Positions 14,778-23,711 of a stretch of 62,141 nucleotides of DNA are shown one piece after another (within the stretch, counting starts at the first letter, position 1; each line of letters starts with the position of its first letter). The position numbers were made by a program, and so were the translations under genes. Location of the stretch: contig CAZDUA010000031.1 of assembly GCA_964508495.1 (NCBI GenBank), positions 1 to 62,141 on the forward strand, read 5' to 3'. Origin of the DNA: CABMGU01 sp964508495 (GTDB lineage Archaea > Nanobdellota > Nanobdellia > Woesearchaeales > ARS49). The notes under the pieces are model-generated. The model did no database searches and was not told the origin of the DNA. It saw nothing but the letters and a program-made list of their open reading frames with translations.

Positions 14778-17700
14778 TTATGCCAGCTCTTTTAATCTTT
14801 TCTGTAAGAACTTGGCTATTTCATCATCCCACGAGCGGGGTACTGTTTTGCTGAAGAGTTCTTTCATCCATTTTAGTGTTTCTGGCCTGAATCCTTCTTT
14901 GTCTCCTGCTATCATTTTGTAGATGTCATAGCGTATTTGCGCGTCTAACTTGGCTCTTTTGGCTGCCTTGTTGAATTGTTCGAACAATTTTTGTTTTTCC
15001 TCTTCGACTTTTTCTTCTTCTTTTGCTGTTTCTTCGTTCCAGAAGTCTTGGTATGAGAAGTCTCCTGTTTTCAGGTCTTCTAAAACTGTAAATAGGAATT
15101 TTTTGAGTTCGTCCGGCCAGTTTGCTTCTATTTCTTTTTGGTATTTCTTGCATCCTTCGATGAACCGGGGGTCTATGTTGGTTCTTTCGCCGTCTATTAT
15201 TCTGACTAGTTCTGCTTTTGCGAATTTTGGCGTGTGTTTGACATTCCATGCTTCTCTTTTGAGTATTTCTTTGAAATCGTTGCGTTCTTCTTTTGCGCCT
15301 TCTATGTATTTTGTTGGGCTGATGTGTTTTGTTTCTTTTCCTGATATTTTTGCGAGTATTTGCTCATGCATTCTGCGCAGGAATTCGTATTTGTCTTCTA
15401 TTCTTAGCACGTCCATGTATCCTTGCAGTGCCAGGTTGAGTCCAAATGGTGTTGGTATTGTTGTTTCTATCTCTGTTATTTTTATTGTGCCATCTTCTAT
15501 GCCCTGTAGCACTTTTTTGGTGTTTTCAATGTCCATTAGGTCTTCTAGGCATTCTCTTTTTGCTTCGTTTAGTATTGCGAAGTTGGGGTCTAGTTGTTTT
15601 AACGCGGACATTAGTATCATTGAGCTGACTTGTTGTCTTCCGACTCGTTTCTGTCTGCCCATGTAGTTGCGTAGTATCATTAATGAGCGTGTTGCGCAAT
15701 GTCTGAATCTTCTTTTGAAAACTTCGCTTTTTTCGATTGCGTTGTTCATTATCATGTTTATTTTGTCTGCTTTGAGTAGTTTTATGGCTTTGACCGGGTT
15801 GAGTTTTTTGTTTCCGTTGATGTAGAATCCGTTGTCGCTTATTCCAAGCTCTACATCTTTATGTTCTGTGCGTGATAGTGCGAATGCTACTGCTCTGCTC
15901 AGGCAATCGTTTACGCGTCTGCCGAGAAGTGTGTGGAAGATTATTTTTTGGTCTCTTTCATCAGCATAGTACTCAACCAGTATTGTTTTGTCGTTTGGTA
16001 TTTTTTTGCAGTAGTCGTATTGTTCTTTGAAATATTCATAAATTGCGTTTGCTGCTTTATCGTCAACGTAGAGGTGTTCGTTGATGAATTTGAGTATGAT
16101 CGCCTTATTTTCTCCCGCGCTGAGTCTGTCCAGCATCAGTCTTCTGAATCTTCCTATCGTGTTTGCTAAGTCGAAGCTTAGTGGGAGCATTTCTGATGCC
16201 CATCTTGGCACTGTTGGGGGCCTGTTGACTGATGTTCCTACTTGTGCTACCATGCCTCTGGTAAACTTGAACATGTAAGTTTCTCCGCCAAGAACAAAGA
16301 CATCTCCTGGTTTTAGTCTTTCAACAAATCCTTCGTCAAGCATTCCTACTGTTTCTGTTCCTATTTTGACTGTGACGAATGATTCGTCTGGGATTGTTCC
16401 TATGTTTGTCATGTATATGACTCTTGTCATTTTGCCTCTTTTGCCTATTTTTCCGTCTGCTCTCCAGATTTTTGCGTAGATGTTTCTGTCTTCTAGATCA
16501 ACATATTCGCCTGCTAAGTAGCTCAATATCTGGTTGAAGTCATTCAGTTTCAAGTCTTTGTAACAGTAGCTTTTTTTGACTGTTTTGTAGAGTTCTTTTT
16601 CTTCCCAGACTTGTTGTAGTGCCATTCCGATTAGTTGTTGTGCTAGAACGTCGAGTGCGTTTGTTGGGATGTGTACTTTGTCTATTTTTTTTTCTACCGC
16701 GCTTTTTAGCAAGACTGAACATTCAACTAAGTCATCTCTGTCCATGACGATTATTCTTGCTTTTACTGTTTCGTGTAGTTTGTGCCCGCTTCTGCCTGCT
16801 CTTTGCAGGAATCTTGCGACTGATTTTGGCGAGCCAAGGCAGATTACAAGGTCTATGTAGCCGATATCAATTCCTAGTTCAAGTGATGTTGAACAAACGA
16901 CTGCTTTCAACTCGCCGTTTCGTAGTTTTTCTTCGATGTCTAGGCGCATTCTTTTGCTCATGCTGCCGTGGTGTGCGCCTATGTTTCCGATGTATTTCTT
17001 GGGAAATCTTGTTTTCAAATGGTCTACTACTCTTTCTGTTGCTGCTCGCGTGTTTGTGAAGACTAATGTTGTTTTGTGTGATTGTATTAATTCGTCAATG
17101 AGCTCGTACATCGCGTGGTGTGCTGTGCCGTGGGGAGTGTCAATCAGGTTTTCTACTGGCGACATAACTTGTAAGTCGAGGTTTTTCAAGAATTGAATGT
17201 CAATTACAGTGCAAGGTCTTCCTACTCCTACAAGGTATTTGCCGATTTCTTCTATTGGTGCGACTGTTGCGCTTAGTCCTACTCTGCACATGTGAGTGGA
17301 CAGGTGTTGTAAGCATTCAAGTGATAGTGAAAGATGTGTTCCTCGTTTGTTTTCAGCCAGTGCGTGAATCTCGTCTACTATGCACCAATCAACGTTTTTC
17401 AAATGTTCTCTGAACTTTACTGAAGCTAGCATTATTGCAAGACTTTCTGGTGTTGTTATCAGGATGTGTGGCGGTTTTTTGAGCATTTTGCTCTTTTCAT
17501 TTGCAGTTGTATCGCCTGTTCTTACTCCTACTCGTATGCCTAATGATTTTCCAGCTAGGTTTTCTATTTGTTCTAGTGGTTCTTTCAAGTTTTTAGAAAT
17601 GTCATTGGAAAGTGCTTTTAGTGGTGAAATGTATATCGCGTAGACTTTGTCTTGCAGTATTCCTTTTTCTGCGGAATCGACAAGCTCATTCAATATTGAT

Positions 17701-17909
17701 AGGAAGCCGGTTAGCGTTTTTGTTGCGCCGGTTGGTGCGGATACAAGGATGTTGTTTCTGGAGTGTATCTCAAGCACTCCGTAGAGCTGTGGTAAGGAGA
17801 AACTAGTAAATCTGGAGAAGAACCATTTCTTTATTGTTGAGTTTAGTATGCCTTCTACTTCTTCTTTGGTGTTGGGTTTCTCTTTCCGTTTTATTAGATT
17901 ATCTTCCAT
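14778..17909 (-). CDS. lhr: Lhr-type superfamily 2 helicase
   Basis: 1043 residues from the ATG at 17909. A longer frame to 18086 would overlap the divergent gene and adds unrelated sequence, so it was rejected. Motif I is APTGATKT (about 57-64), where the usual Lhr sequence is PTGSGKT, so the glycine before Lys is Thr. Motif II is DEIHAL (about 177-182), motif III SATVAP, motif VI RAGRSGHKLHE. The Lhr core and the long C-terminal domain are complete. Lhr helicases unwind DNA-RNA and DNA duplexes during repair. The COG1407 phosphoesterase at the window start is a known functional associate. gpsA follows 12 bases downstream. Confidence 0.92.
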   Translation of the reverse strand: MEDNLIKRKEKPNTKEEVEGILNSTIKKWFFSRFTSFSLPQLYGVLEIHSRNNILVSAPTGATKTLTGFLSILNELVDSAEKGILQDKVYAIYISPLKALSNDISKNLKEPLEQIENLAGKSLGIRVGVRTGDTTANEKSKMLKKPPHILITTPESLAIMLASVKFREHLKNVDWCIVDEIHALAENKRGTHLSLSLECLQHLSTHMCRVGLSATVAPIEEIGKYLVGVGRPCTVIDIQFLKNLDLQVMSPVENLIDTPHGTAHHAMYELIDELIQSHKTTLVFTNTRAATERVVDHLKTRFPKKYIGNIGAHHGSMSKRMRLDIEEKLRNGELKAVVCSTSLELGIDIGYIDLVICLGSPKSVARFLQRAGRSGHKLHETVKARIIVMDRDDLVECSVLLKSAVEKKIDKVHIPTNALDVLAQQLIGMALQQVWEEKELYKTVKKSYCYKDLKLNDFNQILSYLAGEYVDLEDRNIYAKIWRADGKIGKRGKMTRVIYMTNIGTIPDESFVTVKIGTETVGMLDEGFVERLKPGDVFVLGGETYMFKFTRGMVAQVGTSVNRPPTVPRWASEMLPLSFDLANTIGRFRRLMLDRLSAGENKAIILKFINEHLYVDDKAANAIYEYFKEQYDYCKKIPNDKTILVEYYADERDQKIIFHTLLGRRVNDCLSRAVAFALSRTEHKDVELGISDNGFYINGNKKLNPVKAIKLLKADKINMIMNNAIEKSEVFKRRFRHCATRSLMILRNYMGRQKRVGRQQVSSMILMSALKQLDPNFAILNEAKRECLEDLMDIENTKKVLQGIEDGTIKITEIETTIPTPFGLNLALQGYMDVLRIEDKYEFLRRMHEQILAKISGKETKHISPTKYIEGAKEERNDFKEILKREAWNVKHTPKFAKAELVRIIDGERTNIDPRFIEGCKKYQKEIEANWPDELKKFLFTVLEDLKTGDFSYQDFWNEETAKEEEKVEEEKQKLFEQFNKAAKRAKLDAQIRYDIYKMIAGDKEGFRPETLKWMKELFSKTVPRSWDDEIAKFLQKRLKELA

Positions 17910-18030
17910 ATTGAAAATAATTAATAGTGCTTTATCCTGTCCATTAATGCTTATCGTCGATATAAAAAGGTTACGAATAGTTGTCCAGTGAGCCAAAAAG
18001 CTTTTAATTAACCGCTGTAAAGTCTCGAAA
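17910..18030. promoter_or_regulatory. Divergent promoter spacer
   Basis: 121 bases between lhr and a plus-strand gene. On the plus strand GCTTTTAATTAACC (about 18000-18013) precedes the ATG at 18031. In the minus direction CTTTTTATATCG (about 17960-17971) is the best TATA candidate for lhr. Nothing else is evident. Confidence 0.4.
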
Positions 18031-18849
18031 ATGAGTGAAGATTTACCAGAAAGAGCGCAGACTGCGCTAGAAGCTATTAGAGACATTAAGGGTCGTAGCC
18101 CTATTCATTCTTCTAGGGATTTAGGAGAGGTTTGCAATCAGCTGACAGACATGTTTCATGCTGCCGCTCAAGCCAGGGAATTGTATCCGTATAGGATGCA
18201 GGCGACTTGTGTTTTGAGAACTTTGGAAAGAATGAGGGAAACGCTGAAGCAGTGCTCTCCTGATTATTTGAAAGGTGAGCAGGAAGAAGTTATTCGTTCA
18301 GAGGGTCAGAATGGAAGGGTTATTTCTCAGGAGCATTTTGTTGGTTGCGGCTTGCAAACAAGGTTTTATGGGGTTGAGTTCAGCTTTGGATTGTTTGATG
18401 ACAGGGAGCGTGCTCTTAAGTTGCTGAATCGTCAGATTGTTTATGCTGAGCATAATGTTGCTTCATTGAATAAAGTGAAGAATCAAGCCGAGCAGAACAT
18501 TAAGGTTGATGCCCACAATGGCCCGACTGGCGGGAAATACTTCCTGTTTGATGGTGCAGTCATAGTTCCAATTAATTTGGTTAAGGGCGGTCATGTTCTT
18601 TATCGTGCTTCTTTGTACAAAGTAGATCAGTGTACGCATGTGAAATTACTTCCTGAGCCTTCCACAATTTTCGAGTCTTTCAAGGACGCGGCTGAAGAGA
18701 TTGACAGGAATGCAGGTGTTGTTGTAACTGTAAAAGGTTCTGAGAAATATCCGATTAGCGAAACTGCTTTGCATGTTGTTCTGGACAAGTATCAGAAGCT
18801 GGCAGCTAATTCAGGAATTCCTGTTTGCACTGAGTGTGTTGGGTTTTAA
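18031..18849 (+). CDS. Uncharacterised 272-residue protein
   Basis: No family recognised. It is soluble, with helical residues 1-170 followed by a probable beta-rich region (KYFLFDGAVIVPINLVKGG) and a C-terminal CTECVGF. The start ATG is supported by the TATA element 25 bases upstream. The gene is followed by a lipoprotein gene and a short gene on the same strand; the three form a possible transcription group. Confidence 0.6.
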   Translation: MSEDLPERAQTALEAIRDIKGRSPIHSSRDLGEVCNQLTDMFHAAAQARELYPYRMQATCVLRTLERMRETLKQCSPDYLKGEQEEVIRSEGQNGRVISQEHFVGCGLQTRFYGVEFSFGLFDDRERALKLLNRQIVYAEHNVASLNKVKNQAEQNIKVDAHNGPTGGKYFLFDGAVIVPINLVKGGHVLYRASLYKVDQCTHVKLLPEPSTIFESFKDAAEEIDRNAGVVVTVKGSEKYPISETALHVVLDKYQKLAANSGIPVCTECVGF

Positions 18850-18908
18850 TTTATGTCAAAAGCTTTAAAAATACGCCCTTGTCCTCGAGTAAACGTGGGT
18901 GAATTGGG

Positions 18909-20201
18909 TTGAAAACTTTGAAATCTTTGGTTGCATTGGCGTGTTTGGCTTTTGCCGGATGCGAGTCTGTTCCTGTTGAAAAGCCAAAACCGGTTGTTGT
19001 ACAGAAGGCAGAGCCAAGAATCAATATTGAGGAAATAATTAATCCTTTGAAGGATTACATTTACGCGCAATACGATGTTTCTATTGGTGGACAGCGCGCT
19101 GATCTTGAGATTGCTGGACAAAGAATGGCCGATTCTTTGAGAAAAGCTAAATTCTCAGATGAAACAGTTCAGCAAATTAAGAATGGCAAGTCTGCACCTG
19201 ATCTTGAGAAATTATTCGAAAAAGAAGGTTTGGTTTTCAGGCGTGTGAATTTTCTTGGCAAGATTGGAAATCACAGTTATGAGTTATGGAAAGTCGGATC
19301 AAGGGCTTCTAAAGAGCGCACTGTTTTTGACATTACAAAAAAATATACTAAAGTCAGGATTCAGGAAGAGCTTATTACCAATTTGTTCACTTATGCTGCT
19401 CAGAAAATTCCTTCCCAAACGTCAGGTGTTATTGGTTCTCATATGGTTGGCACTGATGTTATCGAATATCGTCCGTGGCAGGATGCATCTCTTGCGAAGA
19501 ACTTTTACGAGGGCATTAAATCTTTGGAGAAAGAGCTTGAGGAGGAATTTAAGGATCCGGACGTTTTGGACAAGTATGTTGGCCGTACAAAAGCAATGAA
19601 TCCCATGTTTTGCGATCGTGTTTCTAAAGTTTTGAATTACGAGTCAGTCAGAGAGCAGTATAAGTCTTCAAAATCTGTTGATGAGTTTGTCTTGAAAGTC
19701 ATTCCTGGTTGGGAAGAAGTTAGCGACATTCAGCAATTTATGTACATGGTGGATGAGTTTAACTTTGATAAGGACGGCTTGGATAAGCTTACAGATACCA
19801 ATAGGCTTAGATTGACTGTCGACAAGGCAATGCATCAGGAATTGCGTTCTATGCTTGCGAGGATGGGATATGGCGATGCGTATAAGGGCTTGGCTGAGGT
19901 TTTCAAGTATATGAGTTTTGATAAGCCTAATATTGTTAATCCTTCTGTCAGCGCTGCAAAGGGCATAACTATTAATTTTATTGATCAGATTCAAAGCGAG
20001 CGTGATAAGTACCACAATATTTCTGTTGTTGGTTACGTTAAGGGCAGGGAGGCTTCTGTTTGCAAGCAGTTCGGCCTGTTTACAGAAGAGCAAATCAGGT
20101 CTTTGTCAAAGTCTGCTTTCGAGAATATTTACAAGGGCAGGTCTTTGAAGGATTACATGCAGATCCGTGTTAATCAGTTGTTGAAGGAACAGGAAAGGTA
20201 G
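18909..20201 (+). CDS. Predicted lipoprotein, uncharacterised
   Basis: 430 residues from a TTG preceded by GGGTGA; no ATG fits. The N-terminus KTLKSLVALACLAFAGC is a lipoprotein signal with the lipidated residue probably Cys18, so the protein would be anchored outside the membrane. The rest is helical and charged without known motifs. A TATA-like GCTTTAAAAATAC lies at about 18860-18872. Confidence 0.6.
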   Translation: MKTLKSLVALACLAFAGCESVPVEKPKPVVVQKAEPRINIEEIINPLKDYIYAQYDVSIGGQRADLEIAGQRMADSLRKAKFSDETVQQIKNGKSAPDLEKLFEKEGLVFRRVNFLGKIGNHSYELWKVGSRASKERTVFDITKKYTKVRIQEELITNLFTYAAQKIPSQTSGVIGSHMVGTDVIEYRPWQDASLAKNFYEGIKSLEKELEEEFKDPDVLDKYVGRTKAMNPMFCDRVSKVLNYESVREQYKSSKSVDEFVLKVIPGWEEVSDIQQFMYMVDEFNFDKDGLDKLTDTNRLRLTVDKAMHQELRSMLARMGYGDAYKGLAEVFKYMSFDKPNIVNPSVSAAKGITINFIDQIQSERDKYHNISVVGYVKGREASVCKQFGLFTEEQIRSLSKSAFENIYKGRSLKDYMQIRVNQLLKEQER

Positions 20202-20213
20202 AGGTGAGTGTAG

Positions 20214-20627
20214 ATGACAGGGATTATAAAAACAGTATTGGAAGAAATCGTTTCAGAATGTGTTCTTAATGGCGCTCAAGTGACTCTAGCGCCTGGTTAT
20301 GAGGTTCCTGAGGGCTGCCCTCATGTTGCTGTGCAGGCTTCTTATCCTAAGGCGCTTGAACTGTACGTGATTATGGATTTTGAGAATTCTGAAAGGCCTT
20401 ATCTTGCTATGATGAAAGGCATGGTTTCGTTACAGCATGTTAAACAGGACTTGGTTAAAGGCGGGGAAACGCGCAGGATTTTCACGCAGCTTGAGGGTTC
20501 TCATTCGCCTGTTGTTGACTGGGCTGAATTGTTGCAGGATGAAGAGTTTTTGGACTTGTACGATAGGTTTTTCCCTCAAACAGAAAATGCCATTAGAGAG
20601 CCTGCAATTATGGCGGTTACAAGATAA
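20214..20627 (+). CDS. Uncharacterised 137-residue acidic protein
   Basis: Starts 12 bases after the lipoprotein gene with a GAGGTGAG ribosome-binding site. It begins with a helix and then has a likely beta-sheet (HVAVQASYPKALELYVIMDFEN). No family was recognised. Its last 52 bases overlap the M50 protease gene on the other strand. Confidence 0.55.
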   Translation: MTGIIKTVLEEIVSECVLNGAQVTLAPGYEVPEGCPHVAVQASYPKALELYVIMDFENSERPYLAMMKGMVSLQHVKQDLVKGGETRRIFTQLEGSHSPVVDWAELLQDEEFLDLYDRFFPQTENAIREPAIMAVTR

Positions 20628-21139
20628 GCAATTTTGTTCCACGTCCATACTGTGTATCCGTCGAATGGCGGGAATGGTATCATATTGAATATTCCTAATA
20701 GCGCGTTTATTCTGAAGCCGTAGTCAACAAGGGACGTTAATAATGCGTGAAGTGGCATAAAACTTAATCCTAAGAATATTCCTGCCAAAATAATGTTCAT
20801 TGCTGGTCCTGCGAGTGCTATCTTGCCGTGTTGTTGTCTTGTCGCGCCGTGGATGTAGACTCCTCCGGGCGCTAATAGTATTAATCCAGTAAAGCTCAGT
20901 AAAACTCCAATGACGAGTGCTTGGTTGTTTGCTCTGAATTCTGCCCAGCAATGATATTTTTGCGCTACGTACTTATGAGCCAGCTCGTGTAGCAGAAATC
21001 CTATTCCTGCTGTTACAAACATTAGCGGAAGTGCGGTCAACAATTTGTAATTCAATCCTACCGTAGCTATTCCGAAGACTAAAGATACTGCCAGCCATGC
21101 TTTTACTATTTCTTTTATTTCAAAGTTAGAGAATTTCAT
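20576..21139 (-). CDS. Site-2-protease family (M50) membrane protease
   Basis: 187 residues starting at an ATG that overlaps the previous stop (ATGA at 21136-21139); a longer upstream frame was rejected. There are about five or six hydrophobic segments. The zinc-binding HELAH is at 51-55 and the third ligand segment NMIPFPPFDG at 152-161, both inside membrane helices. Such proteases cut membrane-bound regulators or remnant signal peptides. It is translationally coupled to a secreted or membrane-anchored protein of unknown function that might be its substrate or partner. Confidence 0.88.
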   Translation of the reverse strand: MKFSNFEIKEIVKAWLAVSLVFGIATVGLNYKLLTALPLMFVTAGIGFLLHELAHKYVAQKYHCWAEFRANNQALVIGVLLSFTGLILLAPGGVYIHGATRQQHGKIALAGPAMNIILAGIFLGLSFMPLHALLTSLVDYGFRINALLGIFNMIPFPPFDGYTVWTWNKIAYLVTAIIAGSLMAFSV

Positions 21140-21783
21140 GCGCAGTTGGTTGCTTGGCTCCACGCGACGTATAAGTTTGTGAGAACTGCTTGTAAATTGC
21201 CATATTGTATGTTGTCTTGCGCTAATTGAAGTGAGTTCGTTGCTTTTTCTGGGCAATTGCTTGTTTCTACGGTTTTTGTGACCCACCATAGATCTATTTG
21301 TATTATTCTTGCGATGGAGTTTTCTGAGTGTTGTCTGATGTTTTCATCGCAGGGTATTACTCCTATGCTTTCAAAGCTTGCGTCAAAGAATTTGTTGTCC
21401 GGCATTACTATGTTCATTCCTCCTGGTGATACAAACCTGCCGTTTGGTATTCCTAGAGTATACGGCTTCAAGCATGCGCCTTGTAATAATTTTTCAAACA
21501 ACCATCTTTCGTTGTCGAAGAATTTTTCTCCGTAACTTAGCCTATCAATGTAATAGTATTCTTCATCTGAGCCAGCTCTAAGGTATTTTCTTATGTCTTC
21601 TGCCAACCTTTTATGTACTGGGCTGAATGGCACTGGAAACGCAAGATACAATTGCATTCTTTCCATTCTTGCCTGTGCGCCTTCGTTCGCAATTGCGCCA
21701 GTGGTGGTTTGTTCTCCGAGATTCATTATGAAGAACATTGGCAGTCCTATTGTGAGTACTATTATTGTCAGCTCTTTTAACAT
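21136..21783 (-). CDS. Uncharacterised membrane-anchored extracytoplasmic protein
   Basis: 215 residues with one N-terminal hydrophobic helix (about 5-20) and a polar remainder containing four Cys that could form disulfides outside the cell. No family was recognised. It is the first gene of a two-gene operon with the M50 protease. A TATA-like CTTTTTATAC is at about 21805-21815. Confidence 0.6.
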   Translation of the reverse strand: MLKELTIIVLTIGLPMFFIMNLGEQTTTGAIANEGAQARMERMQLYLAFPVPFSPVHKRLAEDIRKYLRAGSDEEYYYIDRLSYGEKFFDNERWLFEKLLQGACLKPYTLGIPNGRFVSPGGMNIVMPDNKFFDASFESIGVIPCDENIRQHSENSIARIIQIDLWWVTKTVETSNCPEKATNSLQLAQDNIQYGNLQAVLTNLYVAWSQATNCA

Positions 21784-21857
21784 ATCATATGTTAATTATC
21801 AGTAGTATAAAAAGTATGTCGATACATTTAATAATAATCAGCGTTATTTATTGTTCT

Positions 21858-22091
21858 ATGGGATGGAAAACTTATTTGGTCATGTATTTTGGGACTAGGG
21901 GCGTGAATGCTTCTGAGATTGCTAAAAGAGTTGAGTCAGCAGGCTTTGAAACAAAGTTCGGCCCGTTTGATTTTGTTTTTGACTGGAAGGATAAATCTCC
22001 TTCTAAGCATGAAGTTCTTGCGTTAGGCGACAAGGTTTCAGAAATTCTTAAAGACTCTGGCGCTGTTTTTAATTTGGATACTCACGATTAA
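21858..22091 (+). CDS. Small conserved archaeal protein, function unknown
   Basis: 77 residues from the ATG at 21858; an upstream start at 21765 would add an AT-rich hydrophobic stretch overlapping the divergent promoter and is rejected. The sequence (YFGTRGVNASEIAKRVESAG, then FGPFDFVFDW) looks like a compact alpha/beta domain. I have an impression of similar proteins in other archaea but no name for the family. It is convergent with the winged-helix gene with 4 bases of overlap. Confidence 0.6.
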   Translation: MGWKTYLVMYFGTRGVNASEIAKRVESAGFETKFGPFDFVFDWKDKSPSKHEVLALGDKVSEILKDSGAVFNLDTHD

Positions 22092-22354
22092 AGTCCAAAC
22101 GCTTCTGTGAACTGTTTCATCTGTTTGAAATTCTGTAAGAACTTTCTGCCGTCATCTGTTAGCTCGAAATAAGTTTTTTCTTTGTGGTGTGTTTCCATCA
22201 AGAGATTTCTTTGTTTTAGTTCTTCTAAGTACAATTTCATTCTTTGATGAGAAAGGTTTGACTTGTAGAGTAAGTGGGTTGGTATTATTTTGCCGCCTTT
22301 GTCTTCTATTGCGTGCAGCATGTCATACACTATGTCTAATTTCGTGCGTTTCAT
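22088..22354 (-). CDS. Winged-helix regulator
   Basis: 88 residues. A DIVYDMLHAIEDKGGKIIPTHLL start, LSHQRMKLYLEELKQRNLL recognition region and YFELTDDGRKFLQ wing match small archaeal HTH_45-like winged helices. It overlaps the upstream membrane-protein gene by 4 bases. Such gene pairs recur in archaea and suggest the membrane protein and the regulator work together. Confidence 0.8.
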   Translation of the reverse strand: MKRTKLDIVYDMLHAIEDKGGKIIPTHLLYKSNLSHQRMKLYLEELKQRNLLMETHHKEKTYFELTDDGRKFLQNFKQMKQFTEAFGL

Positions 22355-23001
22355 TTTAGCATTGCCTTGATTAGTGCGAATAATATTACGAGATAGCCTG
22401 CTGCTTGTGTTATGTGTGCTGCGACGAATAGGGAGTTGTAGATTGTTTCAAGCAGGAATAGGACTTGTGCTATTGCTAGCAAGGTGAATGATATTAATAC
22501 AAGGCAGGCTGTTGCTTTGCAGACTTTTTTGTAGTTTTGGTAGTAAGCGAATGATATGAATGCAAGGAATATCGTGCTTAGCCCGTAGAAGCTTAGGAAG
22601 TAGCTTCCGCTCAACAGTAAGCTTGGCACCATTATTAGGAATAATAGTGCGATTAGTCTTTTATCTGTTATTTTGTGGGTTACTATTAGCAGAAGTACGT
22701 ACGCTGTTAGTGCCAGCAATATATGTACCACGTATCCTGTGAAGAATACTTTTGCTGCAATTTCTGCCGGTAGTTTAAAAAAGACATCTTCTAATAGCGC
22801 GTCTGTTATCGCGCGTGATAGAAAGCTTAAAGTCAGTAGTCCGAAGCTTGATGTGAAATAACCGTATTTTTTCTCTCTCGTCATTAAGTATATCCTAAAT
22901 GATGCGAGTGTTACGCAGAGTGCGATTAGTGCCGCGCCTGCTTCTAGTATTGCGTCTACTCCGAAGAACCATGTTGGACCGTGTATGTATACGCTCACCA
23001 T
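22351..23001 (-). CDS. Seven-helix integral membrane protein paired with winged-helix regulator
   Basis: 216 residues with about seven hydrophobic segments (about 17-38, 48-66, 86-113, 117-135, 137-155, 163-188, 193-213) joined by short loops. No catalytic motif was recognised. The gene is translationally coupled to the downstream winged-helix regulator. It may be a sensor, which is inference from the pairing. Confidence 0.7.
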   Translation of the reverse strand: MVSVYIHGPTWFFGVDAILEAGAALIALCVTLASFRIYLMTREKKYGYFTSSFGLLTLSFLSRAITDALLEDVFFKLPAEIAAKVFFTGYVVHILLALTAYVLLLIVTHKITDKRLIALLFLIMVPSLLLSGSYFLSFYGLSTIFLAFISFAYYQNYKKVCKATACLVLISFTLLAIAQVLFLLETIYNSLFVAAHITQAAGYLVILFALIKAMLK

Positions 23002-23064
23002 GTACTTTTGTCCTTTTCAACGCTTTTAAGCTTTATGGATTTGTGCTCTATGCTTAGAACGTGC

Positions 23065-23667
23065 TTATTTTGGCTCGCTTGCTTTATTTGGTTGCTTGAT
23101 TATTGCCATGGCGTAGGCCAGTGTGTGTGCTGCGCGCTTGAACTGTTCGCGCGTGTAAGGTATTCGCACCATGTGTACGTCATCCTTTTTTTTTGCAAGC
23201 GGCGAATCAAGTGGTACTGCGAGTACTCTGTCGTAATTTCCTTCTCCAAGAACGTCATCTAATGGCACTTTTCTTTCCCAGTGTGCAAGATTGCCAAAAT
23301 ATCTTTCTCTGAGGTTTGGCCAGTTTGCTATTCGAATGTCTACTATTACTGGTCTGCCGTTTATTGATATTGCGGCATCGTATGTTGTGATTATGTCTCT
23401 GCCTATTCCGCTTACTATTATTTGGCTTCCGTTGTCTTTGAATTTGTACCTGTCGTGTTCTAGTTTGTATGGTTCTGCCCAGCCCGTTGTGGTCTGTATA
23501 AAACCAAAAAGCGTTGCTCGAAGTGCTTGTTTTGCTACTTCGCCAGTCATTGTTTCAGCGTTTATTTCTCTTCCAACAAGTCTTTCTATTGTAAGTGCGT
23601 TGTCAATCTTTTTTTGTGATAGCATTGTCATTAACGCTATCAATCCGTCGTTCGTTTGTGTTTGCAT
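23065..23667 (-). CDS. Uncharacterised 200-residue protein
   Basis: No family recognised. Residues about 85-115 contain YDAAISINGRPVIVDIRIAN, a two-strand pattern with acidic residues that recalls a nuclease-like fold, but the DIR replaces the (D/E)xK motif so this is not claimed. It is soluble and located between the membrane-protein pair and dnaJ, both on the same strand. Confidence 0.5.
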   Translation of the reverse strand: MQTQTNDGLIALMTMLSQKKIDNALTIERLVGREINAETMTGEVAKQALRATLFGFIQTTTGWAEPYKLEHDRYKFKDNGSQIIVSGIGRDIITTYDAAISINGRPVIVDIRIANWPNLRERYFGNLAHWERKVPLDDVLGEGNYDRVLAVPLDSPLAKKKDDVHMVRIPYTREQFKRAAHTLAYAMAIIKQPNKASEPK

Positions 23668-23711
23668 CTCGCTTTCGCACGATGGGTGTTATTTAAAGCT
23701 TTTGACTCATC

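Noticed and set aside
17910..18086. N-terminal extension of the Lhr frame
   Set aside because: It overlaps the divergent gene at 18031, crosses the promoter region and shows no helicase-like sequence; the ATG at 17909 fits the family.
21140..21289. N-terminal extension of the M50 protease frame
   Set aside because: It is basic and overlaps the upstream gene; the ATG overlapping that gene's stop gives the usual protease N-terminus.
23065..23667. PD-(D/E)xK nuclease reading of the 200-residue protein
   Set aside because: The beta-strand pattern is suggestive, but DIR replaces the required acidic-x-Lys and no other catalytic residue lines up.
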